Shown: positions 1 to 12,642 of the stretch, piece after piece
Numbering within the stretch: the stretch's first letter is position 1
How the letters are laid out: each line of letters starts with the position of its first letter
Assembly: GCA_027924585.1 (NCBI GenBank)
Contig: BSBM01000150.1
Coordinates: forward strand, 19,636,001 to 19,700,000
Origin: Larix kaempferi
Taxonomy: Eukaryota > Streptophyta > Pinopsida > Pinales > Pinaceae
DNA length: 64,000 nt
Direction: 5' to 3'
Made by a program: the position numbers and the translations under genes
The notes under the pieces: model-generated
What the model was told of the DNA's origin: nothing
Database searches by the model: none
The model's input: the letters and a program-made list of their open reading frames with translations, nothing else

Positions 1-1185
1 CGACCACGAGACCACTTGTAACACAATGGTTAAAGGGTAGTTAGGGTTCAACAATTGCTTGAGTAATAAATAAACGATAAAATGTATTAGTGGAAGGAAT
101 TCTTACCAGGTTATGGTGGCCGACATTCTCCCCTAAGTTCACACACCATATGCCTCCCTACAAGCATACAACACAAAGAAGCAAGGTTATATTCCAATAA
201 ATATCTAACTATAAAATGAAACGAATACAATGGTATCGTGACTTGTATCACAAATGTATTAAAAGTTAAATGGTTTTGTACTTACCCTAAAAGTCGACAG
301 AGATGTCAAAAGTTCCATTGCTCAGCATGGGTTGCTAGCAATCCTTTCGTGATTAAGTTTTAGACCATGAACACTTCTGAGAGTGCCAAGATATCCAACG
401 CTAAGCCACAGAGTCCATCTGCGAGTAGTAGAGACCTTACGGTCTGGAGAGAAACCTTCGTGAGTTTTTCTGAGAACGCTTAACACTTAACCATGATTGT
501 AATACTTAACCATGGCGACTGTAGAATGGGAAATCTCTACAACAGAGCCTCACCCTTCATCGCAGCAGCATAACGTTGCTCCGAAGAAACACCAAATTCA
601 CATTACCTTACCTCTTAGCCATTTAAACCTTGGAGGGAATGTGGTTACGATCCCAAGGATCAATATCGATGAGCAAACTTTTGCCACGTAGTTGGGAGTC
701 AAACCAGTGCTAGATACAAGATCAAGCCGTCACATGGCTTCACCCTCATTTATCCAAGCTGGCAGCTTCCTGTGGTCCCGCGTTAACCAAGGTAGGCCAC
801 GAATTAATACAAAATCACATCAATTTAAATATATAGATATTTTTATTTAATGCCATATCTCATACGAAATTCCAGTTAAGTGTTATAGCTATGAACTCAG
901 GATTTGAAGCGTTCAATCTGGACAAGGTAGATTTTAACCATAGTTTCCACCTTGGCAAGTCAAATACATATCGATCGCATTTAGAACTGGTTGGTAAACA
1001 TTTAATCAGTACTATGCTCAAAACATACGATTCCATAGCCTTGTATATAATCGTTTCAATACCATGGATATGACATACAACGTATAAGTCTAAGTTCGAG
1101 CTTGGGTTAGCATGGCTCATGAGAGCATGCTTAACCTAGCTCACATAGTTATGAACCTTTAATCTTTATGGGTAAGCTCGAATGA

Positions 1186-1186
<1 letters not shown>
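1..1186. other. No gene seen
   Basis: I find no coding region, RNA gene or complete transposon here. The short open frames near 860-1120 lie on opposite strands of the same DNA, have no recognisable domain and look like chance. The sequence is probably part of a transposon that starts left of the window (inference; see the possible LTR edge near 1960). Confidence 0.5.

Positions 1187-1234
<48 letters not shown>
1187..1234. repeat. (TA)24 microsatellite
   Basis: This is an uninterrupted run of 24 TA dinucleotides. Confidence 0.95.
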
Positions 1235-1237
<3 letters not shown>

Positions 1238-1318
1238 TATGCATGGTTAGGTAGAATTCCATACATTAATATGTAGATATAGTCATTATGCATTATTTTT
1301 CTATAATGCGTTGTATTA

Positions 1319-1340
1319 ATATATATATATATATATATAT
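1319..1340. repeat. (AT)11 microsatellite
   Basis: This is an uninterrupted AT dinucleotide run about 85 bp after the longer TA tract. Confidence 0.9.
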
Positions 1341-2230
1341 AAAATAACATTGCCATATCATATATTAAACCAATACATTGTAGATTGGTATTATCGTTGA
1401 ACCTTGGTATAAGCTTGTAAGCTTATATCATGAGCATAGGTTGTTTATATAGTTATGCACAGGATAGTATAAATACAAGAACATAGATATATAGTCATAT
1501 ACATACTATGGTAATTAGTAAGTAAAGAACGAACCGATCACACCTATAAACAGAGTATGGCATTTTTCGTTTATAGTCTTTAAGTTGTAACACTTTGGAT
1601 TGTACTTACGAAGCTCGACGAGCATAATTCATGGTGTTGTCATTAATATGATCACATAGAAGTATGATGACAATAGTTACATAAGTATCAAACAAAATTC
1701 TGAACATATGACAAGAATAGCAAAGTCAAGTATTAACATTAATCATTATGTATTTGCCAAGCTAAGGATGGCTCATTTCTGCAAGTAGAACTTTAATCAT
1801 TATTACACATGTATAGGACATAAATACATTTACCTTATCAATTGACGATGCAGAGTCACAACTTCATCCTCTTGGTATTTCATACCTGTGACACAAGAAA
1901 TTATGTCGTGACATGTATATATAAATTTTTCAAAAATTAAGTAAAAATGGGGTTGTGACATAATAAGCTAGAACTTAGCTTCATTGGAGGCAATCTAATT
2001 CTATCATGTCCTCAGAAGAAACATTGAAGAGGATGACAAGTTAGCTAACCACGCAATAGTACGAACATAAGTTTCTCTACAATTATTCTATCGTGAAATT
2101 GAATTTGAGCCAATCCCCTAAATCTCTTTTTCTAGCAAGGAAATTGACCAATGAACAACTTAAGCGATATGGGATTGAAATACGAAACAATTTCTTTAAT
2201 TCTCCAATGGATTGAAAGAATTAGAAGAGC
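1341..2230. other. Unassigned; possible LTR edge at 1949-1960
   Basis: No gene is seen. Read on the minus strand, the sequence leftward from 1960 begins TGTCACAACCCC, a start common in plant gypsy LTRs. A minus-strand LTR could therefore extend left from here. I found no partner LTR or target duplication, so this is only a lead. Confidence 0.25.
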
Positions 2231-2233
2231 CAC

Positions 2234-3117
2234 TTGTGTCGAGACATGGATTTTCATCTTGTTTACAATCATGGGCAGGTGGTCATTCTGTGGCGGTGGC
2301 GTCATGTAACCTTAAGGTTTGTTGCATTTACCCCCCCTATAGAGTCATATCCTTCATCGATTGTGAAAATGATTATTTTGGGTGGACATACATCTCGAAA
2401 GGATAGATATGGTGAAATAATTATGGATTCTCTCCCCTCCCACGAGATGAAAATTATGAAGGACTTCATTAAATTGCATGCATTTTGGATTTTCGAAGGT
2501 GGGGAACCACGAAATAAGTACGAGATGGATATGATTCTAAGAACATGTGCTCTTTTGTCTTATCTTCCATGACCCCCTATCTTAATGGAAAGAGGGATTT
2601 AAATCGACGCTCCTTTGAAGATAAAATTGGAAATTACGATATTTTTTTCATAGTCAACCTCAAGAAAGTATTTTCTCATCGTTGGAAAGCATAAGAGCTT
2701 AGAGATAGTCTAGAGGTGGGATAATTATCTATTTTCTATCGCTCTATGCCCTTCAATATCAAAATGGACAGTGACAACTAGGCATATGAGGAAGATTGTT
2801 GCTCTGGTCATGGAATTTGAAGGCTATTGGCGAGTCATAGACATCTCAAGAGAAAAGTTCTCTCCTTTCGCCAGGATCTTCGAAGTTGGGAACAACGTCT
2901 GGAAGCATGGATGGAGGAAGAAGATCTAGTTCGGGTGGCAGATCGTGGGGAAATTCAGTGCCAAATTTCTATCCTAGGTGCTAATTTCGAGCAACAACAA
3001 GCTATTAAAACTGAACTAGAGGCCAGCATATTAGAGTTAGAAAGGGCTGTGAAAGACTTGCAATTGAAGCTGAAGGAGAAAGAGATTGTTGCTGAATTCC
3101 CCTCTCGACAATAGTCG
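2234..3117 (+). pseudogene. Degenerate ORF1-like retroposon remnant
   Basis: Two open stretches in different frames (2234-2572 and 2827-3114) are separated by stops and at least one frameshift. The second encodes about 95 residues rich in E, L, K and Q that should form a coiled coil. No RT, endonuclease or zinc knuckle is visible. The following DNA (3118-3398) looks like a plant LINE 3' tail: T-rich runs, a short GAGGG/CCCTC stem and a terminal A8 run. I infer an ORF1-only remnant comparable in layout to the loci at 11.5 and 35.7 kb. I found no target duplication and do not recognise the protein. Confidence 0.3.
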
Positions 3118-3398
3118 GTGAAGATCAAAGACTAGGTTCCTTGAAATTTTTACTAGGTTCTTTTGTGTTTTGTCTCTGTAGACTTAGGCCAATATATTAG
3201 GATATGCATTATTAAGTTCGATCTTATGAAGTACATAAATAATTAGCATTTAGCTAGGATAAGACAGTTGAAATCATGTGTTGTATTGAAGCTGCACGCA
3301 AGAGGCCTAATTTTGATCTCTGAACTTTGTACTCATGAGGGTTTTTCCCCTCTTTTTTAAATATAAAAATACCTACCCTTTTTTGTCAAAAAAAATAT

Positions 3399-5757
3399 TA
3401 TTGACATTGATAATTAATTAGGAAATTTACTAATCCTCTTTTCTAAATATTCATCTAACATAACCATATATTTGTCATTTTTCACATTTTTTAATAATGA
3501 AACCTATTAATGTATATCAACCACTTTAAATATATAGTTATGCTAATGTATATTGATGAATATTACATATTTTTAAATGATACATCAAAAAATAAAAATT
3601 ACATATTTTTATCGATACATTAAAAAATAAAAATATTATTTGGAGTTGTAGTTGTGCTTTTTATAATACAATTCTAGTCATATTGCCATTAGAGAATTCA
3701 TTAAGGGAAACATAAATACTTTTAGGAAGTTGTAGTTGTTTTCTTATAATTGTCTTTCTTCCAAAGATTGTATATGTTCATTATAAATATCAAGCCGATT
3801 AATTAAGAAAACAAATATGTTCTTACGAAGTTGCAGTTGTGCTTTTAATAGTGTCAATATATCAGATTGTAGGATTGGAGGTTTGTTGTGATTGTTGTGA
3901 CTCATGATTGAAGAAATGGTGACTGCATCATTTAGACCTTAGCATCTAAAGAGGGTTAGAGGTTTTTCGTGATCTATGTGACTCATAATGATAGGAATGC
4001 CAATTAGTCTAGAAGAAATAGTGGTAGTGAACCAAGAATTGAAAAGAAGAGTTGAGGAGTTGAAAACTAGAAAAAGTAGAGAAGCCACAAACAATGCCTT
4101 GAACCAAACTTCTAAAATAGGATAAATATGACGGGACACCATGATGAGATGCTCTATTTCATTTACAAGGGGAGTTTGATGTAGGGGCATCTATAATGCA
4201 ATTAAATCCAAGAGTGTATAAGACTATCACAATATGAGTTATAGTGGTGTAGATGAGTTCAATATAGATGAGTGTGCAAAATATGAGATTGGCACAATTT
4301 AACACAACAAGAGTGGTGCACATATATGCTAAAGTGGATAAAGCTAATGTGTAGATAAACTGATGAAAAAAGGTGCTAAAGTCATCGACATGATAAAGAC
4401 ATGCCAATGCAAGAGTGCAATACGAAGAATGATTGGTGAGGAAGTATAGAAGGAACACACACTTAAAGAGAAATCCTAGCAAAAGGGGTTTAGGCACCTG
4501 ATAATGAGGGTGCATGGAAGTAAGCACATGTGTAATAGAGGAAAAATCCAAAGAAGGATAATGAAGGGAATTAAGTGCACATGGAAATGGTACAAAATAT
4601 ATAGAGAAATGTGCAATAGATGGTTGTAGGATAATAAGTATATATGAGCCAAGGAAATATGAAGACTTTTATGACAATAAAAGTACATGTCAAGAAAAAG
4701 AAACATAAGAAAGGTGAAAAACCACTAGAAAAATGAAAGGGTAAGTGGGAGCTCGAATAGATAAGATACCACCAAAAAGGATTGTCACTTGATGAATACA
4801 CATCAATCCTTTATGGAAGTTGGTACAGTGTATATTAATACATCATATTTATTCTATTATGATGTTTAGAATCATAAAGAGTGAACAAGGCTCAAAGTAA
4901 GCATTAAGGCATTTATGCAACTTGTAAACTATATATCTAGTAATAGTAATGTTTAAAATCATAAAAAAATTAGCCAAAACTAAAAAAAAAGATATTTATG
5001 CAATTTTTACGTGTATCTTTGAACTATATATTTATAATTTATAATTTTTATTTATAATTTTTTTACAATTTAAAATCAAATAAAAGTAATTTATAATAAA
5101 AATGTAAAAAAAAATATTTTCATATTAAAAATTAGGTGTAGTCTAAATATTCTAAGTTTTCAATTTTTTCCGTCCAATTTTGTCTATGAAAATTGCGTAA
5201 TTTGGGTGCCATGAAGTATTTAGGGTGCTGAATCTGTTTATGGATTCAAAAATACAATTTAAACACGTAGAAATTTGGATTTTATAAAAAAAATATTAAA
5301 TTTCATTATAGAATTAAAAAATATTTTCAATCCTAACTTTGAATAAAAAAATAAAATATATAGTAAAAATATCATTAGCTTATGATTGAGTCATTCACAT
5401 CAAGTTTAACATAAAATGAAAATATCATTAGCTTATCATAGAGTCATTCAATTCCAATTTGATATAAGTAAAAGTTATTGTTGAATTCCAAATTTTAAAA
5501 CTAATTAATTAGTTTAATTAGTTTAATCATTCCAATTTAATTGGACAATTAATTAGTTTAATCATTCCAATTTAATTTGACATAATTAAAAATGATTGAT
5601 AAACTAATTTTCAATTATTTTCATAAAAACATATTAAGTGTAATATTTGAATTCCATATATATATATATTCGCACTGATAATAAGAAGAAGGGTATTTTG
5701 ATTGATTGACATATGATGGTAAAACTAATTAAAGTTCTGACTCACAAATTGTTGAGC
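3399..5757. other. AT-rich DNA, no gene seen
   Basis: The open frames on the minus strand at 3939-4801 are hydrophobic low-complexity translations (rich in L, F, Y, S) of purine-rich DNA. They overlap one another and match no family I know. Short AT-rich direct repeats occur at about 5490-5590. Nothing else is supported. Confidence 0.5.
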
Positions 5758-5758
5758 A

Positions 5759-6820
5759 TCCAGTGACTAGTATACCAAACAATTAAGTTGACTTTAATAT
5801 TTTAGTTTTTTGGTATTTCTTTTTTCATATCGACGGGTTCTCACATTTAATCTGACTTTAATATTTTTAATATTTTATGTTTTTGTGGTCTTTTTTCATA
5901 TCCGCGGGCTGTCACATTTAATCTGACTTTAATATTTTATGTTTTTTGGTATTTCATATCCAGGGGCTTTCAACTTTTTATTATTATTATTATATAAATT
6001 ATTTTATTATGGATAAATAATTTAGATGTTGGTTGTATAAATGTTTAAATTACTTTTATTATATAAATTATTTTATTTGGTTTTGAAGATTAATTCAATT
6101 TGTTCTCGAAACAATGTTAATTATAGAATATGTTTTGTAGATTATTTTAATATGTTTTCAAAACAATGATAAACATATGTTTTGTAAATTTAGATTCGAA
6201 TTTTAGAAATTAAATATATTAAATTTGTATTATTGATTTTATATTAAATTTAAAATTTACATTATTCATTATTTTATATTAAATTAAATATATTAAATTT
6301 GTATTATTGATTTTATCCAGTGACTAGTATACCAAACAATTACGTTGACTTTAATATTTTAGTTTTTTGGTATTTCTTTTTTCATATCGACGGGTTCTCA
6401 CATTTAATCTGACTTTAATATTTTATGTTTTTGTGGTCTTTTTTCATATCCACGGGCTGTCACATTTAATCTGACTTTAATATTTTATGTTTTTTGGTAT
6501 TTCATATCCAGGGGCTTTCAACTTTTTATTATTATTATTATATAAACTATTTTATTATGGATAAATAATTTAGATGTTGGTTGTATAAATGTTTAAATTA
6601 CTTTTATTATATAAATTGTTTTATTTGGTTTTGAAGATTATTTCAATTTGTTCTCGAAACAATGTTAATTATAGAATATGTTTTGTAGATTATTTTAATA
6701 TGTTTTCAAAACAATGATGAACATATGTTTTGTAAATTTAGATTCGAATTTTAGAAATTAAATATATTAAATTTGTATTATTGATTTTATATTAAATTAA
6801 AAATTTACATTATTCATTTT
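5759..6820. repeat. 557-bp tandem duplication with internal subrepeats
   Basis: The sequence starting TCCAGTGACTAG at 5759 starts again at 6316, giving a period of 557 bp. The two copies differ by only a few bases up to about 6820, where the match stops. Inside each copy a 65-75 bp subunit (CTTTAATATTTT... ending CACATTTAATCTGA) recurs two to three times. It has no coding potential. Confidence 0.85.
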
Positions 6821-7195
6821 ACATTAAAAATTAAATGTTATCATTTTTTTAATCAATTACATGTTTTTTCCCCAAAAATCATACTTTTATTGTCAAAATG
6901 AAGTTACATTTCTCTAAGTTCTGACTAATACGATATCATAAAATAAAAAATCTACTGATCCTCAACTATTTAATATCTCATTTCAACTTTATTAGAGAAT
7001 ATTATGCACTGATACACATATTATTTATATTTATATATATATATAAAACTGGTCCTAAGCTATAATTAGCTGGTTACATCCTCTAGAGAGTACTATACAA
7101 TGAAAAATCAACTTTTACTGATCATAAAAAAGATCGAATAACCATATTTGTTCTTATAGATATTCATTCTGTAAAAGACTAAACTTTATACTAAA
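6821..7195. other. AT-rich spacer
   Basis: I see no gene. A short TATATA run lies near 7034-7046. The stretch is the 3' flank of the minus-strand LINE that begins at 7196. Confidence 0.5.
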
Positions 7196-7488
7196 TTTTT
7201 TTTTAGAGAAACTTATCTCCCTTCAATGTTCAGGAACTAGCCTCTTCAGGATCTAGATCAAAATATAAAATTAGTTTGAACATTTAAACCTGAACCATAT
7301 TTAAATTTCCCGATGTGCCATTATCCCATTTCCAAACTTGCTTCGGCTTTTGATAGAACATCTCCTTTGTTGTTCCATTCTCTGTATATATGGAAAAAAC
7401 TATTAGATTGCATCTTTTTATGATGGTACTTTAACTCTTCTAGCAAAGGATCAAGAGAAATGTTCTGACATTTCTTCTCCTCCATCAT

Positions 7489-8733
7489 CTAGTCTATTAC
7501 TAGCTTTGAATCTATGAATATTTGAAGTGGTTTGATATTCTTCTTTAAGGCTAGATTTAGTAATAACTTAAGGGCATATAATTTTGCAAAATTATTGGAC
7601 CCTTTCCCCAACCCTACATTGAATTTATATTTAACTTGCTTAGATAGATAAAGATCTCCCGCCCCACATAAATTCTGATCTTTTCCCACTCTATCAAAGT
7701 AAGCCCAAGGTTTATTCCAATCTATGGATTCTTCAAGAACTTGTCTCTTACCACTTTTATTTTCAGGCTAAGGATAACTATACTGGATTGGAATGCTTCG
7801 CCTAACACAGATTTGTGGGCTTATAAGCCTATCTTCAAACAAAACTCCATTTCTAGCTATCCAATTTTTCCAAGCTATAATAAGAGGAAGAGCTTTAAAA
7901 TTGACATAAACTCAGGGAGTGGCACCAGTTCCATAGACAGACGCTGCTAGAAGATCCCACCCAAGAGCACTTGATGTGCAGCATACTTTCTACTTGTTTA
8001 AAAACCAAGAGAAGGAATCTACAGTTGAAAAACGTTTGTTGGTTGTTTGCTTCTGCACTTTTGCAGAGGTAACAATATCCCAGACCAGATCTCTTCCGAT
8101 TTTGTAAGTGGTCCCATGTTAAAACCTTATTTCTGATAATCAACCACATAAGAATCTTTGACTTCGGTGATTAGTTGAATTTCCAAATTGATTGCCACAA
8201 CTAATATGTTTTTTTCAATTGATTTAACATTAGAGATTCATATCCTTTCTTTGGATTATAATCCCCATGGGGACTCAGGTGTCATACCAGACTATATTTT
8301 TTCACTGTGAGTTTAATGTTCACTTTCTTGAGATGATTTGTGAAGGTCCTCCATCTATTGACATCTTCTTCTCTAAAGCCCAGTTCAACAGCTTTTACCC
8401 ATCCTTATCCAAATAAAGAGTCGGCTTTGTGATCTGCAAATTGGTTAAGATAAAGAGCCCCTTTAATTGGAGTTGCATCACCATACTGAAGGGAAAAATA
8501 TAAGTCGATTCACTCCCTATCCATGGATCTTCCCCAACTCTAATAGACTTCCCATCTCTCACTTTCCAAACAAGTCCTTCTCCAATAACATGAAAGGAAT
8601 AAATCGTTGCTTTCCACATTATTGATACATTACGAATAGATTTGGATGATTTTTTAATCCAATCCTGAATAGAAAGGGGAGCTATATATTTCTGAATTAT
8701 TGTTGAATTCCAAAGCCATGTTCCATTGATCAC
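7489..8733 (-). pseudogene. LINE A zf-RVT and RNase H, broken
   Basis: The segment 8733-8395 continues the RT C-terminal region (VWKVRDGKSIRVGEDPWIG). The segment 8149-7895 matches the plant zf-RVT domain (VLTWDHLQNRKR, then CYLCKSAEA, then a displaced C). The segment 7689-7489 is an RNase H piece (CGAGDLYLS, GLGKGSNNFAKLYALKLLL, FIDSKLVID). The pieces lie in different frames. This layout is known for plant L1 LINEs that acquired a C-terminal RNase H; the assignment rests on those motifs. Confidence 0.75.
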
Positions 8734-10692
8734 TCTCCAGGCTGTCTTTGCTGCTAACGCCTTGGAGAAAACATTGAAATTTTTTAATCCCCATCCTCCC
8801 TACTTTTTTGGTACAAAAAGCTCTTGCCATTTGATCCACATTGTTCCTTTTTTGTTCACTCTTCCTTTCCATAAAAATTAACTTCCGGATGCAATCTAAA
8901 GTACCTTGAGGAATCCAGGACATAGAAATCCAATATACTGGAGTGGCCTCCAAGACTGATTTTTCCAAAACTAACGTCCCTGTTTTAGATAACCATTTGA
9001 AACTCCAATTAGATATCCTCTTTTCACATTTTATTATAATACATTCCCAGACCCTTTTTGAATAAGAGACCAGTTTTAAACAAAATCCAAGGTACTTCAT
9101 CCCATTTTCTAGATCCATAGAATTGAAAGGAAATAAACTTCTATATTTTAAACAATCTTCCTTCTCTATACCTTCACTTGCAATTATGGATTTTGAATTA
9201 TTTACTTTCATTCTTGTATCTGCACATAAAAGTTTTATGATTTTTGAGAGCGTTTCAATATCTCAGATAGTACCATCATAGAAGGTTAGGACATTATCAA
9301 CAAATAAAATATGTGATAGCCAGAAATTTCCTCCAATGTTAAGTCCTTTAAATCTTCCTGTCTCTTTTTCATTGATAATCACCCTACTAAGGCCATCTAC
9401 AACTAAGAGAAACATAATCGGGGCTAATAAACAACCTTGTCTAATTCCACGTTCAGGCTTGAAGAAACCCGAAGCCGCACCATTTACCAAAACCACAAAG
9501 GAGACTGTAGTAATACAACTTATTATCCATTTAATGAAGGAATATTCAAACCCAAGCTGAGTCAGCACTATGCTCATATAGGTCTAGCTAACCCTATCAT
9601 TGGCCTTAGAAAGGTCAATTTAATGATCACTGAATTTAGCTTTTTGGATCTTAAAGAATAGAGTCCCTCTCGGGCCAGTCCAATTGCATCATGTATCTTT
9701 CTACCTAGTAAAAAACCAAACTGGTCATCAGAAATACCAGTAGCAAGAATAGGTTTAATTCAATTAGAGATAAGTTTCGCTAGTATCTATATATAGTATT
9801 ACAGAGAGCAATTGAACGAAAGAGATCAAAAGAATTAGGAGTATTTGTCTTTGGGATGAGCATGAGAAAATTTGTATCAAAATCTGGTAACATTTTCCCT
9901 TTTTGCCTTGAATCTTCTACCACCTTTAATAGATCCTTACCCAAGATCTCATACAAACCAAGGTAGAATTCGACTACAAATCCATACGGACCTAGAATTT
10001 TGTTTTTTTCAACCATATGAAGGATTTCTTCTAATTCATTGCCTGTGAAATCCTTTAGAAGGTTTTCATTATCTTCATCATTTTCTATTTTAGGAAAAAG
10101 TTGATCTACTCTAAATACTTTAGATAAATCCCCAGAGTCCTCAAATTTGAACAACTTGGCAAAGTGTTTCATCCCTGCAGCAACTATTTCTTCAAAACTA
10201 TTTACCTCCTCCCTTCTTCATTGTTTATTTTCCATATGGAGTTTATATTCTTTCTATGATTGGCATAGTGGTGGAAAATTTTTGTATTCCCATTACCCTT
10301 TGCTAACCATAGGGATATGCTTTTATGTGGCCAATCCGCCTCCTTGTAATCCAAAATCTCCCACCTCTTATTCTCTAGATCCAAGACAATTTGATTTGAA
10401 TCCTCTGATAAAGACCCCAAGCCTTCCTTTTCTGAACAAGACTCTAAGTCTTTTTCTATTTTTAAAAGATATTGATCCTTTTGTTTCTTGATTTTTTTTT
10501 TACCATTCTAAGGAAACTGATTTCATTTTTTTCTAGATAGTTCAAAAAATGAACAACCACTAAAAATTCAATTGCATTATCAAAAGGGATCCAATTATCT
10601 TTGATAATTGTAATCAGGTTCTTATCTTCCAACCAAATCAAATTGAATTTGAAAGGGGCATAAGGTTTACCTCCTATTGAGGGTATTTCCAA
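8654..10692 (-). pseudogene. LINE A reverse transcriptase, broken
   Basis: The minus-strand pieces, from 5' to 3', are as follows. 10692-10462 is the connector (FKFNLIWLED). 10420-10202 is a block like the usual WLKEGDxNTKFFH. 10172-9780 is the RT fingers (LGPYGF, LIPKTN, SIALCN). 9577-9263 is the palm, with GIRQGCLLAP and the catalytic block. 9211-8654 is the thumb (GMKYLGF; LSKTGTLVLEKSVL). The catalytic box reads FVDN where active LINEs have (F/Y)xDD, so one metal-binding aspartate is lost. Several frameshifts separate the pieces. This is an inactive relative of LINE B at 16-20 kb. Confidence 0.85.
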
Positions 10693-10899
10693 GAATATAG
10701 GATAATGGTCTGGAACTCCTCCTACTCCAACCCATTATTGAAACCTGAAGGGAGAATCCATCAGAGCTTCCCCTACTAAGAACCGATCTAAACATTTAGC
10801 AACTCTGGCCTCCCCTGCTCTTCTATTAGTCCAAGTTGGCTTTAATTTACGAGGTTCAATATCCAATAAACCAACATTTACAAGTTTCTCTATAAAGTA

Positions 10900-11165
10900 C
10901 CCTGTCAAACAGCTTTTCTTGGCCGAGGGCCCCCAAACTCAAAATACCCTAAAGAGAAATTCAGATCTCCTCCTAGGACAATGCTTGTATGAGAAATCTT
11001 ATCACTGGAAAACAAAGAGTTCCAGAAAGATACTTCGTCAGAATGATTCCATTCACATTGGTAAATAAAAATTCCTTCCCTAACTCTGAAGTGAAGAGGA
11101 TTGTTCCCAATACAGACTCCATAGACGGAGAATTTCCCATGAAGTACACCACATGGCTACTAAGT
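10900..11165 (-). pseudogene. LINE A endonuclease C-terminal fragment
   Basis: Translating the minus strand gives a stretch with the motif VLGGDLNFSLGYFE, which matches the GD(F/L)N block of apurinic/apyrimidinic-type LINE endonucleases. It is preceded by an FWNSLFSS-like helix typical of plant L1 elements. A frame change lies near 11070. The catalytic N-terminal part of the domain is absent, so no nicking activity is possible. Confidence 0.65.
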
Positions 11166-11461
11166 GAAATTTAAAATAAAATAAATAATTAGCATGAGTA
11201 TGAGGTTTTAATACTCACTTTTTAATAGATTGCTTAATTTTTTCATAGGGGAGTTCACTGCATAGTATATTAAATGAGATTTAAAAAAGAATAATACACA
11301 TGAAGATGAGGATTAAATATTCATTTTCATACATTGCTTTATTTTTCAATCAATGATATTTAACATTGGTTTAGTGTGATATTAATCATATTTTTTTAAA
11401 ATATATAATATTATTATTTATAACTTTATAAGGTTATTAATTATAATTATATATTATTTTT

Positions 11462-11479
11462 AAAAGAATAATTATAATT
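11462..11479 (+). repeat. Target-site duplication, left copy
   Basis: This 18-bp sequence is identical to 12993-13010 and bounds the retroposon on the 5' side. Confidence 0.9.
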
Positions 11480-11670
11480 TCCCCACGGCGGGTGGACACG
11501 GAGACAGCCGGGAGGGAGGAGGGAAGCACGTGGCGAGATGTTCTGCCCCCATGCTCCCACCTCATCGTCCCCCATAAATCAGTCTACATCAGGATCATTA
11601 TCCCTCGTGGAGAGTAATAGATCTCTGCAAGCTCGTACGAGATCACATCAGCTGAAGGTGTTGGGCACTG

Positions 11671-12642
11671 ATGCGACGGAGGCTTCGATTAGAGGCAGGC
11701 TTGATGTTCATAATGATGAAGTGTGAGGTCTTTATGGTTTTGTTAGGGGAGTTATGGAGGAGACATGGGCAGTCATCCACCATGCAGGTTAATTACTTGT
11801 TTTTGAAGGAATTGAGAGATCATTCCGGTAAGCAGAGGATCTCCTTTGGGAACCCTGCCCTCATTCTGCTCGTCTCTTTGAATTTCAATGACAGTCTAAT
11901 TTTGGCTAGTTTGTGGGATCCTGGGATCGCTGTCACCTGTGCCTTCAACTCCACATTTCGGACTATCAACCTAGGTAAGTGGAATTATAGCTCTGGCTCT
12001 GTTCTGTATTGTGTTTTTTTGGGTGAGATTATGAGTGACCTGGAGTCTATTCGCCACATTCACCGTAGCTTTGATTCTCGCCACTTTTCTATTTCTTTCA
12101 ATAGCACTGGTTGTTGTGCTTCCGCAGATGATAGGCTGTCTTTCCTGGAAGATGCTATCCGATTCCTTTGCCACTCCCTTCGTCTGCATTTGTTTCGTTC
12201 GTTGGTTTTAGATGCTCTTCTTGCTGGTAGTATTCGTCCTCGCAAGAACCCCCGTCGTGGCTCCACTCTGCCTGAATTCTGCTTTTCTAAACCCATGGGC
12301 CCTCCTATTTGGATTCAAAAGCTGTTAGTTGATAAATGCAAGCGTTTTATGAAGGAGATTCCTGAGTCTGTCCAGGAAAAGATTCAATTGGATGAGGAGG
12401 AAACTGATGTTGATAGAACCTGCCTGGTTTCTGAGGAAATCAAGAAAGAATTCATGGAGTTGGTCCCTGACCCGGTCTCCTCTCGTGGAAGGCTTACCCT
12501 GTACCAGAAAGCCCTGGATATGTATTGGTCTCAAAAAATGGCCCTTGGAAGGACTCTGGTAGAGAAAGACGAGCAACATGGTGAAATCCTTCTTCTGCAA
12601 GATGAAATGTTGCTGCTCCTGCAACGCATCCTCAACAATTAG
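11671..12642 (+). CDS. Unrecognised 323-residue ORF of the ORF1-only retroposon
   Basis: This is the longest uninterrupted frame in the window outside polymerase genes. I do not recognise the family. There are no CCHC knuckles, RRM or transmembrane helices that I can place. The middle third is hydrophobic/aromatic and beta-like. There is a basic patch near residue 195 (RPRKNPRRG). The last 120 residues are acidic and end in a leucine-rich coiled-coil-like segment (EKDEQHGEILLLQDEMLLLL). After the TAG at 12640 the frame continues 21 more codons. Another frame starting at ATG 11538 (Ser-rich) overlaps the beginning, so the true start may be 11538 with a later frameshift. A LINE ORF1 (RNA-binding chaperone) role is inferred from context only. 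Confidence 0.5.
   Translation: MRRRLRLEAGLMFIMMKCEVFMVLLGELWRRHGQSSTMQVNYLFLKELRDHSGKQRISFGNPALILLVSLNFNDSLILASLWDPGIAVTCAFNSTFRTINLGKWNYSSGSVLYCVFLGEIMSDLESIRHIHRSFDSRHFSISFNSTGCCASADDRLSFLEDAIRFLCHSLRLHLFRSLVLDALLAGSIRPRKNPRRGSTLPEFCFSKPMGPPIWIQKLLVDKCKRFMKEIPESVQEKIQLDEEETDVDRTCLVSEEIKKEFMELVPDPVSSRGRLTLYQKALDMYWSQKMALGRTLVEKDEQHGEILLLQDEMLLLLQRILNN

Larger units (their letters stand above)
7196..11168 (-). mobile_element. LINE A, 5'-truncated plant L1-type element
   Basis: Read on the minus strand this is an L1-type non-LTR retrotransposon. Its domain order is endonuclease C-terminal half, connector, reverse transcriptase, zf-RVT and RNase H, then a 3' UTR ending in an A9 run (the T9 at 7196-7204). 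The copy starts inside the endonuclease, and everything upstream, including ORF1, is missing, as expected from incomplete reverse transcription. Frameshifts and stops break the ORF into at least eight pieces. I could not identify a convincing target-site duplication; the right edge at about 11168 is where endonuclease similarity ends. Confidence 0.8.

Noticed and set aside
860-1120. Complementary open frames on both strands
   Set aside because: Mutual shadows with no domain.
3939-4801. Overlapping hydrophobic minus-strand frames resembling membrane proteins
   Set aside because: Low-complexity translation of purine-rich DNA; several overlapping frames and no motif.
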